Shown: positions 52,995-64,000 of the stretch, piece after piece
How the letters are laid out: each line of letters begins with the position of its first letter
How positions within the stretch are numbered: position 1 is the stretch's first letter
From: Orientallactaga sibirica
Taxonomy: Eukaryota > Chordata > Mammalia > Rodentia > Dipodidae
Length of the DNA: 64,000 bases
Reading direction: 5' to 3'
Assembly (NCBI GenBank): GCA_036365145.1
Contig: JAEOAD010000015.1
Span: forward strand, 40,459,001-40,523,000
Program-made: the position numbers and the translations under genes
The notes under the pieces: generated by a model
What the model was told of the DNA's origin: nothing
What the model saw: only the letters and a program-made list of their open reading frames with translations
The model's database searches: none

Positions 52995-53970
52995 CAGTCT
53001 GTCTTTTATTTTGATGTCATGATCTTTTCCTCCTATTATGATATGTATCTTGTGTGGGTAATGTCAGGCATTGTGAGGTCATGGATATCCAGGCTATTTT
53101 GTGTCTAGAGGAGCACGTTGTAAGGAGCCCTACCCTTCCTTTGTTTCTTTCTTTCGTTCTTTCTTTCTTTTTTTTTTTTTTTTTTTTTGTTTATTGAGGT
53201 AGGGTCTCGCTCTAGCCCAGGCTGACCTGAAATTCACCATGTAGTCTCAGGGTGGCCTCAAACTCATGATGATCCTCCTATCTCTGCCTCCCGAGTGCTG
53301 GGATTAAAGGTGTGTGCCACCATGCTCTGCTTGGCTCTTACATTCTTTCTGCCACCTCTTCCACAATGGACCCTGAGCCTTGGAAGATGTGATAGAGATA
53401 TTTCAGTGCTGAGCACTCCTCTGTCACTTCTTCTGAATTCTCCCAAGGTTACTACCATCTGAAAAGAGAAGCTTCTCTACCTAAAAGTGACAGTAGCATT
53501 AATATATGGGTATGAACGTTCAGAGAAGTGCTTATTGGGCAGTTTGGTGAGCATAGTATATACATTTAGCCAGACACCAGCAGACGTTACACCCCTAGGG
53601 CTCATGACTACCCCTGTTGTAGGTTTTCAGTGTCAGGGATGTATTCCCTACCACAGAGTGGGCCTCCAGTCCAATTAGAGAGCAGTTGGTTTTCCCCATA
53701 ACAGACATGGCACTATTGCACCCATTGGCTCATTTGGCCTGGCTGGCCAAATTTAAAGCTTGCCATTTCCAGCCAGGCGTAGCAGTGCACACCTTTAATC
53801 CCAGCACTTGGGAGGCACAGGTAGGAGGATCACCAAGAGTTTGAGGCCACCCTGAGACTACATAGTGAATTCCAGGTCAGCCTGAGCTAGAACAAGACCT
53901 ACCTCAAAAAACAGAACAAACAAACAAACAAAAAAAAAGCTTGCAGTTTCCACTGTTGAGTATTCAGGAG

Positions 53971-55140
53971 GAATTTTTTTAAGGTTATTTACAAACTGGG
54001 CGTGGTGGCACACACCTTTAATCCCAACACTCAGGATGCAGTGGTAGGAGCATCAACATGAGTTTGAGGCCAGCCTGAGACTAGAGTGAGTTCTTTGTCA
54101 GCCTGGGCTAGAGCAAGATTCTACCTAAAAAAAAAAAAGTTGTTTTCCTCTAAAATTGTATTACAATAGTATTGTCATAAGAGAATGTATACAAAGCACT
54201 TGACACAATCCCATGCATCACCTAAGTGCATACACATGGCATTTTGTTGCTATGTTCTTTTTATTTTTATTTATTTATTTATTTATTTTTGGGTTTTTGA
54301 GATAGGGTCTCGCTCTAGCCCAGGCTGACCTGGAATTCACTATGTAGTCTCAAGCTGGCCTCAAATGCTGCTTATGTTCTTTAAAGAAACTTCTTTTGGG
54401 GCTGGAGAGATGGCTTAGTGGTTAAGGCACCTACCTGCTAAGCCTAAGAACGCTGGTTCCAATCTCCAGGACCCACGTTTAGCCAGATGCAAAGTGATGC
54501 AAGGGCGCAAGACCGCACTTGCCCACAAGGGGGCGCACATCTGGATTTCGTTCACACCAGCTGAGAGACTGCTGGCACACCCATCTCTATCTGTCTTCCT
54601 CTCCCTCTCTATCTGTTTCTCGCTGTGTCTCTCTCCAAAAATAAATTAAATTTAATTTAATTTAAAAAAAAAGAAACTTCTTTTTTTGGTTTGTTTTTTT
54701 TTCAAGGTAGGGTCTTGCTCTGTGTATTCACTATGTAGTCTCAGGTTGGCCTCAAACTCACCACAATCCTCCTACCTCTGCCTCCAGAGTGCTAGGATTA
54801 AAGGCATGTGCCACCATGCCCACCAGAAAAAAAAAAAAAGAGAGAGAGAGAGATTTTTAAAAGCTGCTAACAAACCCAAGATTCAAGGATGGTTTTAGAA
54901 AAGGGGGCAGGTGCTGGATGAGGTGGAACACGCCTTTGACCCCAGCACTTGGGACTTAGAGGTAGGAGGATTACCATGAGTTCAAGGCCACCCTGAGGCT
55001 ACATAGTGAATTCCAGGTCAGCCTGGGCTAGAGCAAGACCCTATCTCGAAAGACCAAAAAAAGGAGGAGGGGGAGGAAGAGGAAAGGGAAAGGAAGAAGA
55101 AAGGGAAGGAGGAGGGAGGAGGGATTGTCACAGGGTGAGT
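53971..55140. repeat. SINE cluster
   Basis: B1 + strand at about 53993-54138 and 54905-55060. B1 - strand at 54275-54366 (3' part missing) and 54684-54824. tRNA SINE + strand at 54401-54672. A GGA-rich purine run at 55060-55125 follows the last B1. Confidence 0.8.
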
Positions 55141-55606
55141 AGACATAATCCTGAGGTACATCTCCCCCCGACCCAGAAACTGACAGAGGCCCTAAGCACC
55201 CCACAGTATATACCAAGGGTCCTACTGAAGGAGGATAGGAGAAAGTTAGCTTCTTTTAGGCAGTTTCAGTTAGAAATTGAGGCCCAGAGAGAACCAGGAG
55301 ATGCTACTGCAGACGCCACCTCCCCTGGCACAACAACAGAACTCTTGGCAGAAATGGAACTTGTATTTGATCAAGACTGATTTACAGCACCTGCTGACAA
55401 CCCAGGTAGGCTGGCCCTGGGAACCACACCCCAAATCTGTAAACCAATTGAGTCTTCCCCGTGCATATAAAGGTGCTCATCTTCCTGTCTTGCCTTTTTT
55501 TTTCCTCTGTGAAATTCTCCTGACCTTATCTTGTACTGGTTGGATACAGATGAATCTGGTTTCCCCCTGGGGGGAGGATAACAATACAATTTCTTGGTCT
55601 GGAGGA
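55141..55606 (+). other. Unclassified segment with a short open frame
   Basis: Non-repeat sequence. A frame open to the stop at 55378-55380 encodes TPQYIPRVLLKEDRRKLASF and ends LLAEMELVFDQD. It is preceded by B1-derived sequence in the same frame. CATATAAAGG occurs near 55463. I do not recognise the product; it may be a fragment of an old retroelement or a processed transcript. Confidence 0.3.
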
Positions 55607-56332
55607 ACTTTTTTTTTTTTTTTTTAGGTTTTTCAAGGTAGGGTCTCACTCTGGCCCAGGCTGACCTGGAATTAACTATGTAGTCTCAGGGTGGCCTCCA
55701 ACTCACAGCAATCCTATCTTTGCCTCCTGAGTGCTGGGATTAAAGGCATGCGCCACCACGCCTAGCCTGGGCGAACTTTTGTGCTTGCCTTTGCTTTATA
55801 GTTTGGGGTAACATCTTACTTTATGATTTTCCTCTGGTCTCTACCACATACATATTTCTCTTACACTCCAGATACACATGTGGGTGCTTTCACCAACTCT
55901 AGACCTGATACCTGTGTAATTTTTTTAAACTTTTTATTTTTTTATTTGACAGAGAAAGGAGGAGAGAGAGAAAGAATGGGCTCATCAGGATCTCTAGCCA
56001 CTGTAAACGAACTCCAGATGCATGTGCCTCCTTGTGCATCTGGCTAACATTGGTCCTGAAGAATCAAACCTGGGTCCTTTGGCTTTGCAGGCAAGTGCCT
56101 TAACTGCTAAGCCATACCTCCAGCCCCTGTGTAATTTCTTTAAACTTGGGGTAATCATAAATGTTAACTATCTTCTTTACTCATTTCTTCTCTGAACTTC
56201 TTGGTCTGTGCTTTGATATTTTCCCTCTTATTTTGAGCCCACTGTTTGCCCTCTTAATTCCCTCCATGTGCTTGTGGCTCTTCTCCAGTTTTTTTCCCTA
56301 AAAACCTTAATTTATTTTATTTATTATTATTA

Positions 56333-56366
<34 letters not shown>

Positions 56367-57042
56367 TTGAAGTAGGGTTTCATTCAAGCCCAAGATGACC
56401 TGAAATTCACTATGTAGTCTCAGGGTAGCCTCGAACTCATGGCAGTCCTCCTACCTCTGTCTCCCAAGTGCTGGAATTAAAGGTGTGCACCACCACACCT
56501 GGCTTGTCAATTTCTTTTACATATTTATTTTAGTTATTTGACAGAGAGAGAAAGAAGCAGATAGACAGAATGGGTACACCAAGTCCTCTAGTGGCTGCAA
56601 ACAAACTCCAGACAGTATACTACCTTGTGCATCTGGCTTACTTGGGTCCTGGGGAATCAAATCTGGGTCCTTTGGCTTCAAAGGCAAACGCCTTAACCAC
56701 TAAGCCATCTCTCCAGCCCTCCATTTCTTTTTTCTTTTCTTCTTTTTTTTTTTTTTTTTTGGTTTTTCGAGGTAGGGTCTCACTCTGGCCCAGGCTGACC
56801 TGAAATTAACTATGTAGTCTCAGGGTGGCCTCGAACTCATGACTATCTCAGGGTGGCCGAGTGCTGGGATTAAAGGCTCATGCCGGGCTCCAGCCCTCCA
56901 TTTCCTAAAAAGAAACCTACCTCTAAGGCCTTTGCCTGCAAAGCCAAAGGATCCCTGTTTGATTCTCCAGGAACGGCCAGATGCACAAGAGTGCATGCAT
57001 CTGAAGTTCATTTGCAATGGCTGGAGGCCCTGGCGTGTCCAG

Positions 57043-57080
<38 letters not shown>

Positions 57081-57115
57081 TCTTTCTCAAATAAATAAAT
57101 AAATAAATGTTCAAA
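55607..57115. repeat. SINE-rich intergenic segment
   Basis: B1 - strand at about 55607-55768, 56371-56504 and 56739-56890. tRNA SINE - strand at 55928-56127 and 56522-56720; tRNA SINE + strand at 56925-57115 with (TC)n at 57042-57079. (TTA)n at 56322-56365. Unique gaps: 55769-55920 and 56128-56320. Confidence 0.8.
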
Positions 57116-57635
57116 AAATTGCTTTAAAAAAAAATAAATAAAATAAAAGAAACATAAACGATGCAATGTTTCCACTACTACTTCTCACATATTTATGACT
57201 CTGCTCTAGCCTTCCTAGATCTCAGTCTTCCTTAAATAAACCCTACAATTTGTGATTTCTCCCTAAATAAATTTAATAATTCATAATTTGTCCTTCTTGA
57301 GTCCAACCTTATTAATTCTTTTTTGTTTTTGAGGTAGTTTCACTCTACTCCAGGCTGACCTGCAATTCACTAGTCTCAGGGTGGCCTCGAGCTCATGGTG
57401 ATCCTCCTACCTCTGCCTCCCGAATGCTAGGGTTAAAGGCATGCACCACCACACCCTGCTTTTATCAATTCTTTATTAAAAGTAGGACAGAACCCAAATT
57501 TGGGTTTCATAAATTTTGGGGCCCCCTTTGTGAACCCCAAAATCCTGCATCACTACTGAGGAGAGCCCTCAGGAAAATGGAAATCTGGGATGAGGGGATA
57601 CAAGACTATAACCTATATTAAAAAAAAATTGTAAA
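57116..57635. other. Intergenic sequence, mostly unique
   Basis: One truncated B1 (- strand, about 57330-57462). The remainder is AT-rich sequence without recognisable features. Confidence 0.5.
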
Positions 57636-60600
57636 AGCTGGGTGTGGTAGCACACACCTTTAATCCTAGCACTTGGGAGGCAGAGGTAGGAGGATCACCA
57701 TGAGTTTGAGGCCACCATGAGACTACATAGTGAATTCCAGGTCAGCCTGAGCTAGAGTGAGACCCTACCTTGAAAAACCAAAAAAAAAATAAATAAACTG
57801 GGCATAGTGGTGCATGTCTTTAATCCAAGCACTTGGGAGGCAGAGGTAGGAAGGAGTACTGCTGTGAGTTTAAGGCCAGCTTGAGACTACAGAGTCAGAG
57901 TAGTTCCAGGTCACAATGGCTTTGAGTTAGGCCCTCCCTCAGAAAAAAAAAAACAAAAAAAAGTGTGTGTATATATATATATATATATATATTGTAAACC
58001 AGGCATGGTGGCACACACCTTTAATCCCAGTACCCAAGAGGCAGAGGTAGGATGATTGCCATGAGTTCGGACCACCCTGAGACTACACAGTGAATTCCAG
58101 GTCAGCCTGAGCTAGAGTGAAACCCTACATCGGAAAACCAAAATAAATAAATAAATAAAGTAAAAATGAGAGCTGGAGAGATGGTTTAGTGGTTAAGGCA
58201 CTTGCCTGCAAAGTCTAGGGACCCAGGTTCAATTCCCCAGGACCCACATAAGCCAGATGCACAAGGTGGCCCATGGGTCTGGAGTTTGCAATGGCTGGAT
58301 GTCCTGGTGCAACCATTCTCTCTCTCACTCTGCCTCTTTCTCGCAAACAAATAAATAAAACATTTTTTTAAAAAAGAGAGAAAAATATTCAATTACAGAG
58401 TCTTTGAGATTTAGGTCCCTATTTTTTTTAAACTTTTTTTTGTTTATTTATTTGAGAGTGACAGAGAGAGAAAGAAGCAGATAGACAGAGAGAGAATGGA
58501 TGTGCCAGGGCCTCCAATCACTACAAACGAACTCCAGATGCATGCACCACTTTGTGCATCTGGCTTATGTGGATCCTGGGAATTGAGCCTCGAACCAGGG
58601 TCCTTAGGCTTCACAGGCAAGCACTTAACTGCTAAGCCATCTCTCCAGCCCTTAGGTTCCTATTTTATGAAACCTCTCTTTAGGCAATTTATCAGAGATG
58701 CTTCCATAGAAATATTTCCTGTTGTTGGGCATGTGGTGGCATATGCCTGTAATCAGCTAAGGCAGGAGGATTTCCAAGAGCTTGAGGACAGCCTGGACTA
58801 CATAGCAAGATACTGTCTCACAAAAAAAAGAAATGGAAGCTGGGCGTGGTGGCGCACGCCTTTAATCCCAGCACTTGGGAGGCAGAGGTAGGAGGATCAC
58901 CATGAGTTCGAGGCCACCCTGAGAGACTACATAGTGAATTCCAGGTCAGCCTGGGATAGAGTGAGACCCTACGTCAAAACAACAACAACAACAAAAAAGG
59001 CATGTGCCAACCACACTTGGCTTTTTTTTTTTTTTTTTTTTTTTTTTTGGTTTTTCGAGGTAGGGTCTCACTCTGGCTCAGGCTGAACTGGAATTCACTA
59101 TGTAGTCTCAGGATGGCCTCAAACTCTCAGCGATCCTACCTCTGCCTCCTGAGTGCTGGGATTAAAGGTGTGCGCCACCATGCCCGGCTGGCTTTAATTT
59201 TTTTAAAGATATTTTATGTATTTATTTGAGAGAGAGAGGAAGAAGCAAAGACAGTGAATGGATGTGCCCATTTCAGCCACTGAAAACGAACTCCAGGCAC
59301 ATGCGCCCCCTTGTGCATCTGGCTTATGTGGGTCCTGGGGAATTGAACCCGTGTCCTTAGGTTTCGCAGGAAAAGCCTTAACTGCTAAGTCATTTCCCCA
59401 GGCCTAATTTTTTGTTCCTATTTTTTTTGTTTGTTTTTCAAGCTAGGATCTTGCTCTAGCCCAGGCTAACCTAGAATTGACTCAGTAGTCTCAGGGTGGC
59501 CTTAAATTCATGGCAATCCTCCTACGTCTGCTTCCCAAGTGCTTGGGATTAAAGGCATGCAACCTCTACCTCCCAAATGCTTGGGATTAAAAGCATGCAC
59601 AACCACACTTGGCTTTTCTTTTCTTTTCTTTTCTTTTCTTTTCTTTTCTTTTCTTTTCTTTTCTTTTCTTTTCTTTTCTTTTCTTTTCTTTTCTTTCCTT
59701 TTCTTTTCTTTTCTTTCTTTCTTTCTTTCTTTCTTTCTTTTTTTTTTTTTTTTTTTTGGTTTCTCGAGGTAGGGTCTCACTCCGGCCCAGGCTGACCTGG
59801 AATTAACTATATAGTCTCAGGGTGGCCTCTAATTCATGGCGATCCTCCTACCTCTGCCTCCCGAGTGCTGGGATTAAAGGCGTGCGCCACCAGCCACCAC
59901 GCCTGGCTTCTTTTTTCTTTTTTGAGAGGGAAAGAATGGGCATGCTAGGGCCTCCAGCCTCTGCAAATAAACTCCAGCACATGCGCCACCTTGTGCATCT
60001 GGCTTATGTGGGTCCTGGAGAATCGAACCGGGGTCCTTTGGTCTTGCAGGCAAACACCTTAACTGCTAAGACATCTCTCCAGCCCCAGCCCTCATTTTTT
60101 TCTTTTCTTCTTTTTTTTTTTTTTAACGTAGGGTTTCGCTCTGGTCCAGGCTGACCTGGAATTCACTATGTAGTCTCAGGGTGGCCTCAAACTCATAGCG
60201 ATCCCCCTACCTCTGCCTCCCAAGTGCTGGGATTAAAGGCATGTACCACCACCCAGCTGATTTTTTTTTTTGTTTTGTTTTGTTTTGTTTTTTTTTAAAT
60301 TTTTTTTTAATATATTTTATTTTTTTATTTATTTATTTGAGAGAGAGAGACCAGAGGCAGGTAGAGAAAAAGAGAGAGAAGAGTGCGAGGCCTCCAGCCA
60401 CTGCAAACGAACTCCAGGTGCAGCCTGGAGCTTGAGCCCACCGGGGCCAGGCTCCACAGGCAAGCGTTTAAACAAGCCATCTCTCCAGCCCAGATTTATT
60501 TTTATTTATTGCAGGCTCCAGCCAGGGCTTCCAGCCACTGCAAACAAACTCCAGATGCAGGCTCCACCATATGTATCTGGCTTACGAGGGACCTGAAGAA

Positions 60601-60815
60601 TCAAACTTGGATCCTTAGGCTTCACAGGCATGCACATTAACCACTAAGCCATCTCTCCAGCCCCAAATTTTTTATTTTTTATTTGAGAGAGAGAATTGCA
60701 ATAACTAGATGCATGTGCCACCTTGTACATCTGGCTTTACATGGGTACTGGGGAATTGAACTTAAGTCCTTAGACTTTGCAGGCCAGCACCTTAACCACT
60801 AAGCCATCTCTAGCC
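57636..60815. repeat. Dense SINE block
   Basis: B1 + strand at about 57636-57790, 57797-57958, 57998-58160 and 58838-58997; an older one at 58720-58830. B1 - strand at 59020-59190, 59424-59550, 59735-59908 and 60109-60258. tRNA SINE + strand at 58172-58372; - strand at 58435-58652, 59205-59404, 59915-60087, 60315-60492, 60505-60663 and 60667-60815. Hardly any non-SINE sequence remains. Confidence 0.82.
59613..59755 (+). repeat. (TTTTC)n microsatellite
   Basis: About 20 TTTTC units, then TTTC units, then a T-run, all at the tail of a minus-strand B1 (59735-59908). The long frames here are low-complexity artefacts. Confidence 0.93.
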
Positions 60816-60871
60816 CATATTCCGGGTTTTTTTGTGTATGTGTGTGTCTGTGTGCAACACAACAATATATA

Positions 60872-61597
60872 TGAAAGACCCAGGCCAGAGTAGCACCATG
60901 ACAGGCCTCAGTCACTCTGTAGGCCACAAGGGCGAGTTCCCGGAATCAAGGGAAGAACAAGCAGTACCAGGAAAAACCATAAACTTGCTGTTTGACCAGG
61001 ACTCAACATTCTTGCGGTCCTGTGCTGGATGGCCCAATAAGATCCACCATCTTGCCGGGCGTGGTGGCGCACGCCTTTAATCCTAGCACTCGGGAGGCAG
61101 AGGTAGGAGGATCACCGAGAGTTTGAGGCCACCCTGAGACTACATAGTTAATTCCAGGTCAGCCTGGACCAGAGTGAGACCCTACCTCGAAAAACCAAAA
61201 AAAAAAAAAAAGATCCACCGTCTCAGAGTTTTGTAAATGTCAACCAATCAAATGAATGTAACTGCGCGCGCCAACCTGTTCAAATGTAACTGCCGCTTGC
61301 TTAGCCAATTAAGTTTGAAATTCCCCTAGACCTAGCCCGCCAAAATCCTAAGACCAATCAAGAACCCCCAAGTACAGTTAATGTTCAAATTAGCCAGTCA
61401 TGTAGTTGCATGGGTGATAGTCCTCTCCCCCTTGCTCAAACCTCAATAAAAAGCCCGCTTTTCTGCTTCTCCTGGCTCTTGCTCGAATCCACTGCGTTGG
61501 TGAAGGCAGAGACCGAGCTTAAGCCCGAGTAAAAAACTCTGCGTTTGCATACGTCTTCCTTGGTGGTCACTGGGGGCGCCGTGAACTGGGCATAACA
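60872..61597 (+). mobile_element. ERV1-type (gammaretrovirus-like) solo LTR with a nested B1
   Basis: It begins TGAAAGACCC, has several CCAAT-like boxes (61238, 61300, 61353), CTCAATAAAAAGCCCGC near 61442 as TATA/poly(A) region, and U5-like sequence ending near GGGCATAACA. A B1 + strand (61052-61213) is inserted with AGATCCACCATCT / AGATCCACCGTCT as its duplication. No clear 4-5 bp duplication flanks the LTR, so the ends are approximate. No internal viral genes were seen. Confidence 0.7.
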
Positions 61598-62040
61598 GTC
61601 AGAACCCATGTTCCTTACAGACTAGAAGTCATTATAGGGCAGTAGGGTCATTGGAATTCTTTTGTTGTTGTTGTTGTTGTTGTTTTTTCTTTTTGGTTTT
61701 TCGAGGTAGGGTCTCACTCTAGCTCAGGCTGACCTGGAATTCACTATGTAGTCTCAGGGTGGCCTCGAACTCTGAGCAATCCTCCTACCTCTGTTTAAAG
61801 GATTAAAGGCGTGTGCCACTACACCCGGCCATTGGAATTCTTTGGTTGTAGGGCAGTCCACCTTGCTTCAGGGCTTGGGTCACTTTTAGGAAGTGATAAT
61901 TGGACAGGTGATTTGGGCCATTCCAGAGGATTGACAATTGACATTGTGGTCTGGGTCACTCTTGAGGAACATAGTTACAATTGTGAAATGTCAATCAGAG
62001 TTAAAAAAAAAAAAATGGAGACATTCAGGTTCTAACAGTT
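61598..62040. repeat. Unique sequence with one B1
   Basis: B1 - strand at about 61683-61831, flanked by CATTGGAATTCTTT on both sides, its target-site duplication. Flanking sequence to 62030 is unclassified. Confidence 0.75.
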
Positions 62041-62328
62041 TGCAATGGCAAGAGGACCTGATGTGCCCATTCATTCTCATTCTCTCTCTCTCTGTGTCAA
62101 ATATATAAATACTTTTCAAATCCCAAAAATGCATTCATGGCCAGGTATGGTGGTGCATGCCTTTAATCCCAGTACTCGGGAGGCAGAGGTAGGAGGATTA
62201 CCATGAGTTCAAGGCCAGCCTGAGACTACAGAGTGAATTCCAGGTCAGCCTGGGCTAGAGCTAGACCCTACCTCAAAAAAAAACAAAAAAAAAAAACAGA
62301 AAAAAAATGCATTCACCAGACAGGTTAT

Positions 62329-62379
<51 letters not shown>

Positions 62380-64000
62380 ATAGATACACACACACACACA
62401 TGCATATAGTGTATTACACAATCTCCTAGCTTTGTCAACTCAAAAGGGATAACTGTGATGAATATAATTTGCTGCTTTGCAGATCCAAATCTATATCCAA
62501 GATTATCCAGGAATAAATAAATACATTTTTTGTTTGTTTTGTTTTGTTTTTCAAGGTAGGGTCTCACTCCAGCCCAGGCTGACCTGGATTTCACTATGTA
62601 GTCTCAGGGTGGCCTTGAACTCATGGCAATCCTCCTACCAAGTGCTGGGATTAAAGGCATGCACCACCACACCCAGTTTGTCCAGGAATATTTTATCATA
62701 ACAGCCAGGAAAGCCATGAAGGGTAGTGAGGTCAAAAGAACTCTGGTGGTGCGCACTTCACACCTTTAATCCGAGTGCAGAGGAGGATGAGGTAGGAGGA
62801 TTGCCATGAGTTCAAGGCCAGCCTGGGCTACAGAGTGAAATCCTAACATCAAAAAAAAAAAAAAAAAAGAAAAAGAAAGAAAGTACTCAGTCAACTCCTT
62901 GATGAGACTTCTCTGGCCACAATTGGGCAGCTCTGCACTTTCATAATAACAAGAATTTCAAGTGATTGAATCTATCAAATAGGGGCTGGAAAGATGGCTC
63001 AGCAGTTAAGGCACGTGCCTACAAAGCCTAATAATCCGAGTTAGATTCCCCAGTACTTACATAAAGACAGATGCACAAAGTGGCACATACATCTGGAGTT
63101 CATTTGCCTTCAAATAATTCATAAAATATATTTATTGGTGCTTCATGTGTGCTTTATTTTACAGTGACTAGATAAATTAAAAGAAAAAAGATGTAGAGTA
63201 TGGTGGTGCACACCTTTAACCCCAGCACTAAGGAGGCAGAGGTAGAAGGATAGTTATGAGTTGAGGCCAGCCTGGGACTACAGAATGAGTGCCAGGTCTG
63301 CCTGGGCTGGAGTGAGACCCTACCTCGAAAAAAAAAAGGAAAAAAATGCCAAGTGTGATGGCCCGTGTCTGTAGGCCCAGCACTCTGGAGGGTGAGACTG
63401 GAGGATCATAAATACAAAAAAAAATCTTTAAAAAGGTTATTGGATTGATGGACATTGTAGTTCAGTTGGTAGAGTGCTTGCCTAGCATTCATGAAGACCT
63501 GGTACCCAGTACAATACAAACCAGGTATAGTAGTGTAATGCTATGATTCTAGCACTTGGGAAGTGGAGGCAAGAAGATCAGAAGTTCATTGTCAGTCTTG
63601 GCTACATAACTAATTTAAGGCCAGCCTTGGCTACATGAGACCCTATTTCAAAAAAAGTTATTGGAGGGCTGGAGAGATGCCTCGGGGTTAAAGGAGCTTG
63701 TTGGCAAAGTCTGACAACCTGGATTTGATTCCCAGTACCCACATAAAGTCAGATGCACACATACACACACAAAAAAGTAAGGGCTGGGATATGGCTTAGC
63801 GGTTAAGGCACTTGCCTGCAAAGCCGAAGGACTCAGGTTCGACTCCTCAGGACCCACGTAAGCCAGATGCACAAGGAGGCACATGCATCTGGAGTTCAGT
63901 TGTAATGGCTGGAGGCCCAGGCGCACCCATTCTTTCTCTCTCTACCTGCCTATTTCTGTATCTCTCTGTCTCTCAAATAAGTAAATAAAAAAATTAAAAA
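62041..64000. repeat. SINE-rich intergenic end of window
   Basis: tRNA SINE + strand at about 62041-62110 (partial), 62983-63110, 63667-63770 and 63782-64000 (runs off the window). B1 + strand at 62140-62297, 62740-62870 and 63195-63340. B1 - strand at 62538-62678. An ID-like tRNA SINE lies near 63447-63515. Confidence 0.8.
62326..62400 (+). repeat. (GATA)n then (CA)n microsatellite
   Basis: About 12 TAGA/GATA units followed by a short CA run. Confidence 0.93.

Larger units (their letters stand above)
50697..53970 (-). mobile_element. Composite retroposon, inverted copy hosting a processed pseudogene
   Basis: Retroposon segments on the - strand: tail with A-run 50697-50840, then 53013-53132, 53335-53766 and 53938-53970. 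Inside are the CCNA1 retrocopy (50841-52994), a B1 - strand (53165-53333) and a B1 + strand (53767-53937). The last is flanked by GCTTGCCATTTCC / GCTTGCAGTTTCC as its duplication. The 5' end near GAATACTCAACAG (- strand) aligns with 36459 in the longest copy. Confidence 0.78.

Noticed and set aside
59508..59806. Long low-complexity ORFs (Phe/Ser/Leu or Lys/Glu runs)
   Set aside because: Translations of the TTTTC microsatellite in different frames.
61560..61600. Primer-binding site after the ERV1-like LTR
   Set aside because: TGGGGGCGCCGTGAACTGG resembles one superficially, but I could not match it to a tRNA 3' end and no internal viral sequence follows.

Overview
The window is mammalian nuclear DNA from a rodent. 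Two spliced genes sit in a sea of SINEs. One is a B1 (7SL-derived) family. The other is a B2-like tRNA-derived family with A and B boxes and a TC-rich then AAATAA tail. MaLR, ERVL, ERV1 and L1 fragments are also present. This SINE pair resembles that of jerboa-type (dipodoid) rodents; that assignment rests on memory of SINE consensus, not on a search.

Left part (1-7.8 kb, + strand): the last six coding exons of LRRC41, about 314 C-terminal residues, with its stop and poly(A) signal. Middle (7.75-40.6 kb, - strand): the complete RAD54L gene. Its 18 coding exons sum to 2244 nt, i.e. 747 codons plus stop, every intron is GT-AG, and the phases close. It has a CpG-rich promoter near 40.3-40.65 kb. 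The two genes converge tail to tail and their 3' UTRs appear to overlap around 7.75-7.83 kb. This order agrees with the LRRC41/RAD54L arrangement known in other mammals. RAD54L introns are mostly SINE insertions; intron 3 also holds L1 and ERVL pol sequence.

Right part (40.7-64 kb): intergenic DNA upstream of RAD54L with no intact gene. It contains inverted copies of a chimeric retroposon, a CCNA1 processed pseudogene nested in one of them, a broken minus-strand L1 (about 44-50 kb), a 1.2 kb head-to-tail tandem duplication (45.08-47.57 kb), LTR-like insertions and many SINEs.

The most unusual signal is a repeat family with at least five copies in 34 kb (20.3, 25.1, 34.3-37.1, 41.2-43.6 and 50.7-54.0 kb) plus one fragment at 51.94 kb. 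Its members end in AATAAA plus poly(A), have variable 5' ends, and show long target-site duplications where they can be read. The longest carries decayed ERVL protease, reverse transcriptase and RNase H sequence joined to the shared 3' module. It looks like an LTR-less, L1-mobilised composite retroposon. Whether it is already catalogued cannot be decided from the sequence alone.
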